DNA of 64,000 bases, from assembly GCF_017115025.1 (NCBI RefSeq), contig NZ_JABXKM010000130.1, forward strand, positions 62,001 through 126,000, written 5' to 3'. Shown one piece after another: positions 25,939-35,589 of the stretch. The stretch comes from Nostoc sp. NOS(2021). Its GTDB lineage: Bacteria > Cyanobacteriota > Cyanobacteriia > Cyanobacteriales > Nostocaceae. The notes under the pieces were generated by a model. The model was given only the letters and a program-made list of their open reading frames with translations, searched no databases and was not told where the DNA came from. The translations under genes were made by a program, and so were the position numbers. The stretch's first letter is position 1. Each line of letters opens with the position of its first letter.

Positions 25939-28158
25939 ATGATTACTGATATATATAATTGGCAAAATGAAGCTGAACAATACTTCATTAAAGAAAAATA
26001 TTCGCAAGCAGCACAGTTATATGAACAAGCAATATCAATAGATCCAAATGCTATTTCTTATTATTGGCATTTAGGGTTACTATTGCTATTACAAGGGCAA
26101 GAAGCAGAAGCTCAAATGACTTGGATGCTGCCAATGACAGAGGCAGATGAAGAACAGTTGCAAATTTGGACAAATGAACTATTTCAAGTTTTGCAAATAG
26201 AAGCTGAAAGACGCGAAACACTGGCGGAATATTCTCTAGCTTGGTTAATTCGCCAGCATATGCGGGAAATTAATCCTAGTTATATAAATAATTTGCTTCA
26301 AATTCTTATACTTTCTATAAAGTTGCAAAAATTTGAAGAAATTGATGATTTAAATGAATGGGGATTAATTGAAAGCTTAAACGCAAAAGAAAATATAGAA
26401 ATCAATCCCGAATTATTAATCCAAGTTTTAAAAGAATTTTTAAATACTGTTCCTTTACATCCAATTAATCTAAATTTAATAGAAGCTAGTCTTCCTTATT
26501 TCTCTGAAACTGATCAATGCTTCTCTATACTGCTTCCTGCTGCTATGGAAATTGGTCATACTTTGCGGCAGCCTTTACTAGCAGCATCTCTGCTAGAATT
26601 GCATTTACGATTGGAGCCAAATAATGTAGAAATTTTACGGCACTTAGCGACTTTTTATCAAGATGCTCGTAATTATTCTCAAGGAATAGAGACAGCTAGA
26701 TTGTGTTATTCCTTATCAGAAGGTTTGGCTGATAAAATTTTTGCCCTCCATTTGCTGTTAAGGGGTCTAATGTCAGCAGGGGGATATTGGCAAGAGATAT
26801 GTACAACTTGTCAAGAATTGGAAACTGTATTTCAACAGTTTATTAAAGCTGAACGAACTCCTTTAGAAGAAGCAAGAATATTACGGTTACTTACGCCATC
26901 TTTTGCGATCCCTCACATTAAAGATGCTCCTGCTGAATTTCGAGTTATTCATAATCAGGTAGCTGATATTTTTAATAATTATATCCAAGCTCTTGCCCAA
27001 TCAAAAGGAAAAAACTATGATCGTCAAATTATTAATAATCAATCTTTAACACACCATCCGAAGAAATTAAAAATTGGTTATATATCTTACGCTTTAAGGA
27101 ATCATTCTGTTGGTTGGCTAGCTCGGTGGTTATTTCAACATCATAATCGAGATAAATTTGATATTCATACTTATTTTGTTAACTGCAAATTAGTAACCGA
27201 TTATCTCCAAGAATGGTATCTAAATCAGGCAGGGAATGCTCATAAATTAGGCATGAATGGTCTAGAAATTGCTGACCAAATATATCAAGATGAAATTGAT
27301 ATTTTAATTGACCTAGATAGCATCACTCTAGATGTTACCAGTGAAGTGATGGCACTCAAGCCAGCCCCAATTCAAGTTACTTGGCTGGGGTGGGATGCAT
27401 CAGGCATACCTGCAATTGATTACTTTATCGCAGATCCTTATGTACTACCAGATGATGCCCAAAATTACTATACAGAAAAAATCTGGCGATTACCCCAAAC
27501 TTACATAGCAGTAGATGGTTTTGAAGTTGGTGTACCAACTCTCCGCCGCGATGACTTGGATATCCCTATGGATGCCGTTGTATATCTCAGCGCCCAAAGA
27601 GGATATAAACGCCATCCAGAAACGACAAAGTGGCAAATGCAAATTATCAAACAAGTACCTAACAGCTACTTTTTGATTAAAGGGCCTGCTGAAGAGGAAA
27701 CAATTAAACGGTTCTTTTACCAAATTGCCGAAGAAGAAGGTGTAGATTGTTCTCGGTTACGATTTTTACCACAAGTTCATTCAGAGTCAGTTCATCGTGC
27801 TAATTTAGGCATTGCTGATATTGTATTAGATACATTTCCCTACAACGGAGCGACGACAACCCTAGAAACATTGTGGATGGGTATCCCTTTAGTGACAAGA
27901 GTTGGTGAACAGTTTGCAGCGCGTAACAGCTACACCATGATGATAAATGCGGGGATCACAGAAGGCATTGCCTGGACAGATGAAGAGTATATTGAGTGGG
28001 GTGTGCGCTTAGGGAAAGATGAGGCTTTACGCCAGCAAGTCGCTCTGAAGTTGAAAGCATCGCGGCAAACAGCACCGTTGTGGAATGGCAAACAGTTTAC
28101 CCGTGAGATGGAAAAGGCTTACGAGCAGATGTGGCAGAAGTATATTGAGGGAAAATAA
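25939..28158 (+). CDS. TPR-GT41 (SPINDLY/OGT-type) protein glycosyltransferase
   Basis: A 739-aa cytosolic enzyme expected to attach GlcNAc or a related sugar to Ser/Thr. The N-terminus has TPR-like units (AAQLYEQAISIDPNAISYYW) and a long helical region. The catalytic GT41 domain starts near KKLKIGYISYALRNHSVGW. Key segments are PIQVTWLGWDASGIPAIDY, YLSAQRGYKRHPET, DIVLDTFPYNGATTTLETLW and GIPLVTRVGEQFAARNSYTM. The ATG at 25939 is chosen because an earlier in-frame start lies in the pilA terminator hairpin. It follows pilA on the same strand by 146 bp, so pilin is the obvious candidate substrate. OGT homologues are needed for hormogonium motility in Nostoc punctiforme. Confidence 0.88.
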   Translation: MITDIYNWQNEAEQYFIKEKYSQAAQLYEQAISIDPNAISYYWHLGLLLLLQGQEAEAQMTWMLPMTEADEEQLQIWTNELFQVLQIEAERRETLAEYSLAWLIRQHMREINPSYINNLLQILILSIKLQKFEEIDDLNEWGLIESLNAKENIEINPELLIQVLKEFLNTVPLHPINLNLIEASLPYFSETDQCFSILLPAAMEIGHTLRQPLLAASLLELHLRLEPNNVEILRHLATFYQDARNYSQGIETARLCYSLSEGLADKIFALHLLLRGLMSAGGYWQEICTTCQELETVFQQFIKAERTPLEEARILRLLTPSFAIPHIKDAPAEFRVIHNQVADIFNNYIQALAQSKGKNYDRQIINNQSLTHHPKKLKIGYISYALRNHSVGWLARWLFQHHNRDKFDIHTYFVNCKLVTDYLQEWYLNQAGNAHKLGMNGLEIADQIYQDEIDILIDLDSITLDVTSEVMALKPAPIQVTWLGWDASGIPAIDYFIADPYVLPDDAQNYYTEKIWRLPQTYIAVDGFEVGVPTLRRDDLDIPMDAVVYLSAQRGYKRHPETTKWQMQIIKQVPNSYFLIKGPAEEETIKRFFYQIAEEEGVDCSRLRFLPQVHSESVHRANLGIADIVLDTFPYNGATTTLETLWMGIPLVTRVGEQFAARNSYTMMINAGITEGIAWTDEEYIEWGVRLGKDEALRQQVALKLKASRQTAPLWNGKQFTREMEKAYEQMWQKYIEGK

Positions 28159-28207
28159 GCTCGTGGTGAGCGATTGAGCGCTCCTTTCTTAGAGGATGTT
28201 TACGCCG

Positions 28208-28330
28208 TGTGCAACTTTCTCTCAAACCTAACCCCCAACGCCTTCCCTACTAGCGTTGGGGAGCAAGCATCAAAGCTTCTCGACCTTTCGGGGAGAGGCT
28301 TGGAGAGGGGTCTTAAGAATAAGTTGCACA
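28208..28330. mobile_element. MITE with TGTGCAACTT ends
   Basis: TGTGCAACTT (28208-28217) and AAGTTGCACA (28321-28330) are exact inverted ends of a 123-bp element. Its interior is related to the MITE at 4258-4402 (shared TAGCGTTGGGGAG and TCAAAGCTTCTC blocks), although the ends differ. No coding capacity. Confidence 0.7.
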
Positions 28331-28339
28331 TTGCGTTAA

Positions 28340-28685
28340 TTAACCCCATATAATCTGCAAGTTTAAAACAAAAGCAGGTAATATATTTTCTCCAGATAAA
28401 CTTGTAGGGGACTCTAATACTTCTTTTGGTTGTGCTTGTCGATAAATATCAACACGGCGTGTTTTTCGCTCAATAAGCCAGCCTAGCTTTACTCCCACGT
28501 TCATATATTCTTGCATTTTTGCTTGTGTTTCACTCAAACTATCAGATGGGGACATTCGCTCTAAAACAAAATCGGGGGCGATGGGTGGAAACTTTTCGCG
28601 TTATTCTGCTGAAAGGGCGATCCATCTGGTAAGTTTGATCCAGGAAACATCAGAAGAGCGATCGAGACCATTAGGGAGTTTAAAG
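28340..28685 (-). pseudogene. Uma2-family pseudogene, truncated with an in-frame stop
   Basis: The frame encodes the C-terminal two thirds of a Uma2 protein: KLPNGLDRSSDVSWIKLTRW, then REKFPPIAPDFVLERMSPSD and MQEYMNVGVKLGWLIERKT. A TAA at 28601-28603 interrupts it just before REKF, where relatives normally have Gln, so a single base change from CAA would explain it. The conserved N-terminal part is missing; the frame gives out near 28685, where the glycosyltransferase gene begins. A 71-residue fragment could still be made from the ATG at 28555. Confidence 0.75.
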
Positions 28686-28706
28686 CAAGTGGAAGAGTCG
28701 AAGACT

Positions 28707-30383
28707 TCACCCAATTCTGTTTGTTCGTTCCACAGCTTGTATATAAAAGGCTTCTAAACCTGCAACACAGGCTTTATCATCAAAGAGACGATCGTGATTT
28801 TGGCTCATTCTTTCGGCAATAGTGCCTCGCCAAGTCGGGTCTAGTCCTAATTTGACAGCAATTTCGAGATATTCAGTTTCATCTTCAGCAATGGTATCTG
28901 TCACTCCTAGCATTTTCAGAAAGCTGTCAGAGTGACGACCCCGCATAAATTCTCCGGGACAGGTAACAATGGGGAGATTACAAGCGATCGCTTCTAAGGT
29001 AGTATTACCACCAGACCAGGTGAATGTATCTAGATAAACGTCTGAAAGTAAGTTAATCATTAGATAGTCGAGTCGCTCTGGAATACTAAGAAATACACAA
29101 TAATCCTCGCTGTTCAAACCGATAGCAGCAAAAGCACGCTTCAGGCGTGGCTGAAGTATAGTACCACGCAAAAACACAAATTTAGCTTGCGGAACGCGAT
29201 GAGCAATTTCTGGATAAATAAAATCATATTGCGGTAGATACTTGAAAGGAGCTTGGCAGCATAAATAGATGACTGCATCATCTGGTAGCTGAAAATCTGA
29301 GCGGGTTTTGATAACTGGCGGAATATATGGTTTAGGATAAGAAACGCCAATATTAGGCAAGCGAATTAATTTTTCTGAATAATGTTGTTGGGCATTTTCA
29401 GGTTCCATTAACTCGCTAGATAAAAAGTAATCAATTGTGGGTAAGCCAGTTGTTACCGGATGTCCCCAAGCCGTACATTGTACAGGCGCAAGCCGCAGAC
29501 CTGCCATTTGCATAGTTTGCGGATTCATCCCAATTTCGGGAAAAACTAAAATGTGCAACTTATCGGCAATTATCTGTTCACAGGCTGCTGATAAATTATG
29601 AGGAATATGGTGGAAAACATTACTATATTCTTGAAATTTTTGGGTAATTGTATCTGGCTCATTTCCTGTGTAATAGCAGTAGATTTCAAAGCTTTCATGA
29701 TTGCTATGACGCAACCAACCTGTTAACCAAAGTGTTCCACTATAAGAATGCAGGTAATGGGAAACGTAACCAATACGAATTTTGTTATTAGGCTGAAGCT
29801 TAGGCATAGATAAAGGAACGACCCATTGTGGATAGTTAACAGCCATAATTTCATGCACTAAGTTTCCATATTGGCGTTGCAAATCTATATCATTTTGTGC
29901 TTGATATGATAGGTAAAAGTTTGTGAGGCGACCTATACCGGCTAAAGTACTATGTTGCTCTTCTGTAGTTTTAATAGATGTTTGCTCAATTAAATCTCGC
30001 AATCCTTGAGTGTAGCGTTGGCGATAAAAGTTAATTTCTCCCTGATTCTCATATATTAATGGCACTGTTAAATATTTTATGAGTTGAAAAGTATAATCAT
30101 CAGGGAAGCATTTAGCAGCATTCTCTGCACTTAAAATTGCTTCTTGAATACGTCCATTCTGCCGCAAATCGATGATTAATGAAAAATGTAGTCTTTCATC
30201 TGTAGGGTAAAGTTTAATTCCTTGCTGGAGAGTACTAAAATATTCATTTAGCAGGTTTAATTGTCTATAGCAATAGCTCAAATTCCAATAAATATCTGCA
30301 TCACCTGATTGGATTTCTAGGAGTTTTTGATATTGGGCGATCGCTTCTTTCCATCTTCTCTCAAAAAAGAATTTATTGCTCAA
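28707..30383 (-). CDS. TPR-GT41 protein glycosyltransferase (second in island)
   Basis: A 558-aa protein with an N-terminal TPR section (RRWKEAIAQYQKLLEIQSGD, ADIYWNLSYCYRQLNLLNEY) and a C-terminal GT41 domain: NKIRIGYVSHYLHSYSGTLW, PVQCTAWGHPVTTGLPTIDY, YLCCQAPFKYLPQYD, DVYLDTFTWSGGNTTLEAIA and PIVTCPGEFMRGRHSDSFL. The only available start is TTG at 30383, overlapping the stop of the preceding gene (TTGA). A T9 tract lies just before it. A one-base slip there would fuse this protein to the 30380-34237 product, so the real product may be a fusion or this gene may depend on translational coupling. It ends the minus-strand cluster. Confidence 0.85.
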   Translation of the reverse strand: MSNKFFFERRWKEAIAQYQKLLEIQSGDADIYWNLSYCYRQLNLLNEYFSTLQQGIKLYPTDERLHFSLIIDLRQNGRIQEAILSAENAAKCFPDDYTFQLIKYLTVPLIYENQGEINFYRQRYTQGLRDLIEQTSIKTTEEQHSTLAGIGRLTNFYLSYQAQNDIDLQRQYGNLVHEIMAVNYPQWVVPLSMPKLQPNNKIRIGYVSHYLHSYSGTLWLTGWLRHSNHESFEIYCYYTGNEPDTITQKFQEYSNVFHHIPHNLSAACEQIIADKLHILVFPEIGMNPQTMQMAGLRLAPVQCTAWGHPVTTGLPTIDYFLSSELMEPENAQQHYSEKLIRLPNIGVSYPKPYIPPVIKTRSDFQLPDDAVIYLCCQAPFKYLPQYDFIYPEIAHRVPQAKFVFLRGTILQPRLKRAFAAIGLNSEDYCVFLSIPERLDYLMINLLSDVYLDTFTWSGGNTTLEAIACNLPIVTCPGEFMRGRHSDSFLKMLGVTDTIAEDETEYLEIAVKLGLDPTWRGTIAERMSQNHDRLFDDKACVAGLEAFYIQAVERTNRIG

Positions 30384-33300
30384 GCAAAAAAAAACTGTTC
30401 AGCTTGTGCTTGACTAAAGCTTTCTATTTCGTAAGATGTGAGAGTTTCTGCTTTTGCTTGACTCAGCGCGTTTTTATCTTCGTATTCCAAAACAATTCTT
30501 GCATGTATGCGAGGTAGCAAAGCTTCCCACTGAATATCAGCCAGGTTTTCCACTAGAGAAATTTCTAATTCTTCGGTAACATCAAAATCTTCCTGTACCA
30601 AAAGATTCATAACCACACTAGATAAAAATAGTTCAGCATCCTCACCAGCAATGTTACCAGTATCGATAATTAGGGTAGTTTTTTCACTATTAGGATGAGT
30701 GGCGATCGCCTTCATCACTCGTTGCAATTCTAAACCGATTAACTCTTCTGGCTGTAACCAGTCTGGGAAAATAATTAGGTTAATATCTTTTAAGCGGAAA
30801 TTTTGACTCAGAGTATCTGCAAGATATTTACTAAATAGTTCTTGAAAGAGGCTGCCTATTTTAGCTGAGTAAGAGCGGCTATCCATAAAACTAGGATTAC
30901 CTTTCATTTTTTCCTTGATTTGGGCGCTCTTTTGTTGGCGTAATTCAGGATCAGTTCCGAGTGCGATCGCTAACTGTATATAAGACTCTTCACTATCGGC
31001 AACTAAATCAGGTACATCTAATGCTTGCACCATTGCAGCGCCCATTGCAGAGCGAAAACTAGTTCCCCGTCTAGCAATTACTGGTAAATTAACCTGTAGT
31101 GGTTCTATCAAAGAAGTTGTTCCAGCAAATGGAAAAGAATCTAAATAAACATCGGCAATACCGAAGTATGCTTTAACTTCTTGTCGATTTGGTACGGGCT
31201 GAGGATCTAAGACTATCAATCGGTCTACTGGTATTCCATGCTTTGAAAATACTTTATTCAAGTGATTCACAAAAGCTTTTTTAGGATAAACATCTGACCA
31301 ATTGGGGCCGAATGGTAGAAGTACTAAAACAGAATTTGGCACTCCGAAAATTATTTTTGCCCACGTATAAATCAGTTCAGGGATAATTTTGAAGTAGTTA
31401 GCACCAGAGATAAAAATAATAGCATTGTCAGCAATACCTAAACTTTGTCGCTCACTTTTTACAATTACCTTGTCTTCTTCATTGCCATAACTAAAGCAAT
31501 GAGCAGTTCCTTCCAGTTTCACCAATTTTTCTTGATGTTGCTGTTCTGCCGTTGCCGATGGTTCGGTTAGTGTACCAGAGATATAATAATCAATATGCCG
31601 CATTCCTGTTGTTACCACAGAGCCACCACTTGTGACTTGTATTCTAGCTAACCGATGTATTGATAAGAGGCAGATTTGATTCGTTACTGCCGTCACATTG
31701 GTAGCAATGAATAATATATCGATATTATCAGCACGAATAATATTTACCTGTTCTACTAAATCTTGTGGTAGTACTTTAAACGAGTTTGCACAACTACGGC
31801 AATATTGCTCTAAAGGATGATCAGTTTGATTAAGAGAGTACAAGATTACTTCAAAATCTCTACTGATATACTCATAAACAGGAAGGTAAGCAAATGTTTC
31901 AGATCCAGGTAGAAAATGTGCAGCTAGGACACCCAACCGTATTTTTTTTCTGCTTATAGGTCTATCAGTAAACTCGTAATCTACCTTATAACCCTTAAGT
32001 TCTAGTAAAAACTCTATAATTTCTCCCCGTTTAACATAGATATCTTTAAGATTAGCCTCATTAAAATATAGGGGAATAAAATTAGCAATTGAAGCAAAGT
32101 TATTAACTATTTCATCCCACAACTGAGAATCAGAATTTTTGAATATCGATGTGTGTAAGTAATCAATCCACCCCTGCATATAGTAATAGTAATTATCTGC
32201 ATCACCCGGTTCTTGAAAGTGGACTGGGGAAGAAAATAGGAATTGTAAATAGTCCTTAACTAACCAACGGGGTATGCGAGACAAGTCATGCTGTAATGGT
32301 AACTGATCAGCACGGCGATAGAGCATAGCTGCTAGTAAATGCTGAATTGCTTTTGGCTGATCAAAACCTTGAGATATACTTTTAACGATATCATTAACGA
32401 AAATCTCTTCTTCATCAGTCAGACTTTCATATAAGATGCTACTATTCACTAACCTTTTATGTGTTTTACCTAGCAGACCCACATACATATCTGTTATCTG
32501 CTCATCTGAAATATTCAGGCATTCTTCTGCTATTTGTTTTCGCAACTGATGCAATTCTGCATTTTGTTCACTCAAAGTTGCGTATTTATAGATAGCTTGT
32601 TGTCTCGTTGCTTGAGGATATCGTATATCACTGTAAATTGTCTGAAACAGTTTTTGATAATCTAATAAAATAGCATCCTTTAAAGCAACATTTCGACGAG
32701 TTTGTTGTTGTGAATGTATCCTAAAGTGAGATAAAACTTTGTCAACAAAACCAACTTTGTATTGGCTCATAATTCTAAGCCACATTTCCAAATCTACAAG
32801 TTGACAAAACTCAGAATTAAATAATCCTACTTTTTCAAAAACATCTTTTCTAACGAGGACTGTGCTTGGCTCTCCAATTTTATTAATTGGATTATCAAGT
32901 ATATTTGAATCTTGCAAAAGTTGCTGTCCTAGTTGAATTGGCTTTAATCTTAACCAAGCTTTGTGTACATCCTTAGCTTCGTGATGCATTAAAAAATTTG
33001 AATCATAGACGGTATTGCCAGTATTAGTGAAAAGTCTTCTCGGCGAAAAAACTAAACCTATTTCTTCATCTTGTTCAGCCAAATTGAGCATTTCTTCAAT
33101 AGCGGTTGGCTCTAATAAGTCATCTTGAAATAAAAACTTTATATATTTACCTTTAGCTTGAGAAATACAGAAATTCCAATTTTGAGCTAGTCCATACTGA
33201 CTGTGTTCGAGAATTGAAAAATCAAAGGATAATTTTTGGTTAAATGATTTAGCAATCTCAACTGTTCTGTCAGTAGAATTATCATCAGATAAGATAATTT

Positions 33301-34237
33301 CTATATTTGGATAGGTTTGGCATAACACACTATTAATAGCTTCTGCAATAAATCTTTCACCATTGTAAGTAGGAATACAAATACTAACTAACGGCTGTCC
33401 TTGCAAGAAGTTAGTTTTCTTATAAGCAGTTTGTTGCTGTGATTTATTTAATTCTTTATCCTTTAAGACACTAGCTAGTTGTTGAGAGTAGAAACTTATG
33501 GATATATTTATAATTGCTTGATACTGAGAACTAAGATTATATTTTATAGTGTCAAGCATTCTAATAGTTTCTGTTATTTGCGATTCTCGGCTTTTACTAG
33601 ACCATACTCCTTTTGCATGAACCCTATATGCTGCCATCACTTCATCAATATATCCGATTTTTCCATGCTGTGCATTTAAAATATGGAAAGTCCAATCTCC
33701 CATACTTTGTTCAGAAAACCAATCGGGAAACTCTTGTACCAAACCAGCACGATACATTACTGAAGGAGTAGAAATAAAATTGTTTATTAACAAATTTTCT
33801 ATAGTAGACGTTTTTGGCTGATTATGTAGGAAAATAGCAGGTGAGTAACTGTTATCTTGCCAAAATACTAATACATTGTGAAAACATATAGCGAAGTCTA
33901 GATTTTTATCTAGAAAATCTACTTGTTTTTGCAGCTTTTCGCTAGAAGTCCAGTAGTCATCACCTTCTAAAGCTGCGATATACTGACCTTGGCAAGCTTG
34001 CAACGTATTCATAAAGTTTTGGTGCATACCAAGATTTTTATCAGGCAATAACAACCGAATTTTTTCGGGATAATTCTTTTGGTAATCAATTACAATTTGG
34101 CGTGTATTATCTGTAGAATAGTCTTCTCCTATAACAACTTCATATTCAAAATTAACTTGCTGCATTAAAACACTTTCAATGGCCTGGGCAATATAATATT
34201 CATGATTATAGGTAGTCATTAAAATACTTACTTTCAT
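30380..34237 (-). CDS. Giant GT2-GT2-GT41 multidomain glycosyltransferase
   Basis: A 1285-aa protein with three transferase modules. A first GT2 domain (residues 1-210) has VSILMTTYNHEYYIAQAIES, EVVIGEDYSTDNT and the DXD-like EGDDYW. A second GT2 domain (about 282-510) has VSICIPTYNGERFIAEAINS, IILSDDNSTDRT and FQDDLLEPTA. A helical middle follows. A C-terminal GT41/HMW1C-like domain (about 760-1140) has IRLGVLAAHFLPGSE, DVYLDSFPFAGTTSLIEPL and LPVIARRGTSFRSAMGAA. One polypeptide could therefore both attach a first sugar to protein and extend it. The start is 24 bp after the aminotransferase stop, so the genes are surely cotranscribed. It ends in a T9 tract. Confidence 0.9.
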   Translation of the reverse strand: MKVSILMTTYNHEYYIAQAIESVLMQQVNFEYEVVIGEDYSTDNTRQIVIDYQKNYPEKIRLLLPDKNLGMHQNFMNTLQACQGQYIAALEGDDYWTSSEKLQKQVDFLDKNLDFAICFHNVLVFWQDNSYSPAIFLHNQPKTSTIENLLINNFISTPSVMYRAGLVQEFPDWFSEQSMGDWTFHILNAQHGKIGYIDEVMAAYRVHAKGVWSSKSRESQITETIRMLDTIKYNLSSQYQAIINISISFYSQQLASVLKDKELNKSQQQTAYKKTNFLQGQPLVSICIPTYNGERFIAEAINSVLCQTYPNIEIILSDDNSTDRTVEIAKSFNQKLSFDFSILEHSQYGLAQNWNFCISQAKGKYIKFLFQDDLLEPTAIEEMLNLAEQDEEIGLVFSPRRLFTNTGNTVYDSNFLMHHEAKDVHKAWLRLKPIQLGQQLLQDSNILDNPINKIGEPSTVLVRKDVFEKVGLFNSEFCQLVDLEMWLRIMSQYKVGFVDKVLSHFRIHSQQQTRRNVALKDAILLDYQKLFQTIYSDIRYPQATRQQAIYKYATLSEQNAELHQLRKQIAEECLNISDEQITDMYVGLLGKTHKRLVNSSILYESLTDEEEIFVNDIVKSISQGFDQPKAIQHLLAAMLYRRADQLPLQHDLSRIPRWLVKDYLQFLFSSPVHFQEPGDADNYYYYMQGWIDYLHTSIFKNSDSQLWDEIVNNFASIANFIPLYFNEANLKDIYVKRGEIIEFLLELKGYKVDYEFTDRPISRKKIRLGVLAAHFLPGSETFAYLPVYEYISRDFEVILYSLNQTDHPLEQYCRSCANSFKVLPQDLVEQVNIIRADNIDILFIATNVTAVTNQICLLSIHRLARIQVTSGGSVVTTGMRHIDYYISGTLTEPSATAEQQHQEKLVKLEGTAHCFSYGNEEDKVIVKSERQSLGIADNAIIFISGANYFKIIPELIYTWAKIIFGVPNSVLVLLPFGPNWSDVYPKKAFVNHLNKVFSKHGIPVDRLIVLDPQPVPNRQEVKAYFGIADVYLDSFPFAGTTSLIEPLQVNLPVIARRGTSFRSAMGAAMVQALDVPDLVADSEESYIQLAIALGTDPELRQQKSAQIKEKMKGNPSFMDSRSYSAKIGSLFQELFSKYLADTLSQNFRLKDINLIIFPDWLQPEELIGLELQRVMKAIATHPNSEKTTLIIDTGNIAGEDAELFLSSVVMNLLVQEDFDVTEELEISLVENLADIQWEALLPRIHARIVLEYEDKNALSQAKAETLTSYEIESFSQAQAEQFFFA

Positions 34238-34261
34238 ACTTTTACCTCTAAGATATAAATT

Positions 34262-35476
34262 TTAGATATGTGAATAATATCGAACTTTGGAAAGTTCGCA
34301 AATATTTGTGACGACTAACTTGATAATTTGACAAATTTTACTAATATCTTCTGGTTTTAATGCTGTGCCTGTTGGTAGGCAGAGTACTCGATTGACAAGT
34401 TTTTCAGTTTTAGGTAGCAATAGCCTATTGTAAGGAAAATAAGAACGATAAGGTTCCATATTATGGCAACCTGGATAGAAGTACTTTCGAGCAATAACAT
34501 TTTCAGCCTGTAATATTTCAACTAAATAATCTCGGCTTATACCAAAATCTTTCTCATCAATTTCTAAAACAATATACTGATAATTACATTTTTGTGTTTT
34601 GTCATAAGCAATAAGTCTTAGCCCAGGAATACCCTGCAATTCTTGTTTATATTGTTGGTAATTACGATAATTGATAGCAACAAACTCTTCTAAACTTTCA
34701 AGTCCTGTCAAACCCATTGCCGCTGAGGTTTCATGCATTTTCCCGTTTGTACCAATATAGATAACGTTATCGATACCGGCAAAACCAAAGTTAGTCATCA
34801 GGCGAATTTTTGCAGCTAATTCATCATTATTAGTCACAATTGCTCCGCCCTCAAATGTATTCAAAAATTTAGTAGCGTGGAAGCTAAAAACTTCGGCATC
34901 TCCAAAGCTACCAATCATACGTCCTTGATGTGAACAGCCGAAAGCATGAGCAGCATCAAACATTAATTTTAAGTTGTGGGTACGGGCAATTTTACTTAAA
35001 GCCTCCACGTTACAGGGACGACCCCATAAATGAACGCCAATAATACCTGTAGTACGTGGGGTTATTAATTGCTCTATTTGCTTTGGATCGATGTTGTGGG
35101 TTTTAGGGTCAATATCACAAAATACAGGGGTAATTTCTTGCCATTGTAGAGCGTGTGCAGTTGCGATAAAGGTAAAAGAAGGGACAATAACTTCGCCTTT
35201 TAAACCCGCAGCGCGGATGGCTATTTCTAATGCTATTGTAGCGTTACAGCTAGCAATGCAATGCTTTACTCCGACAAATTCAGCAATGCGTTGCTCAAAT
35301 TCTTGTACATAAGGACCATTGTTCGTTAGCCATCTTCTATCTAAGATGTCATTGATGCGATTAAGTAAGCGTTCGCGGTTTCCAATATTAGGACGACCAA
35401 CGTGTAATTTTTCTGTGAAGGTTGGTATGCCAGTAAATATAGCTAAATTATTCAACTGTTGTTTGATGTGAAGCAT
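34262..35476 (-). CDS. DegT/DnrJ/EryC1-family sugar aminotransferase
   Basis: PLP-dependent aminotransferase of 404 aa acting on nucleotide-linked keto sugars. The PLP lysine is K203 in FSFHATKFLNTFEGG, preceded by VIVPSFTFIATAHAL, GIIGVHLWGRPCN and LMFDAAHAFGC, all standard for the family. The overall pattern resembles enzymes making 4-amino-4,6-dideoxyglucose (VioA-like) or 3-amino sugars (FdtB-like); the regiochemistry cannot be read with certainty. It lies between the FkbM methyltransferase and the giant glycosyltransferase in one minus-strand cluster. No dTDP-glucose synthase or dehydratase is present here, so the keto-sugar must come from general metabolism. Confidence 0.92.
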   Translation of the reverse strand: MLHIKQQLNNLAIFTGIPTFTEKLHVGRPNIGNRERLLNRINDILDRRWLTNNGPYVQEFEQRIAEFVGVKHCIASCNATIALEIAIRAAGLKGEVIVPSFTFIATAHALQWQEITPVFCDIDPKTHNIDPKQIEQLITPRTTGIIGVHLWGRPCNVEALSKIARTHNLKLMFDAAHAFGCSHQGRMIGSFGDAEVFSFHATKFLNTFEGGAIVTNNDELAAKIRLMTNFGFAGIDNVIYIGTNGKMHETSAAMGLTGLESLEEFVAINYRNYQQYKQELQGIPGLRLIAYDKTQKCNYQYIVLEIDEKDFGISRDYLVEILQAENVIARKYFYPGCHNMEPYRSYFPYNRLLLPKTEKLVNRVLCLPTGTALKPEDISKICQIIKLVVTNICELSKVRYYSHI

Positions 35477-35589
35477 TTTTTAATTTTTTATTGGGGAAAA
35501 CTTTAGAAAAGATTTTAAACAAATCACTATAGGATGTTTTAAAAGTGAGGGTCTTTGATATATTAAAAAGCGAAAATTATTTCTGCGGT

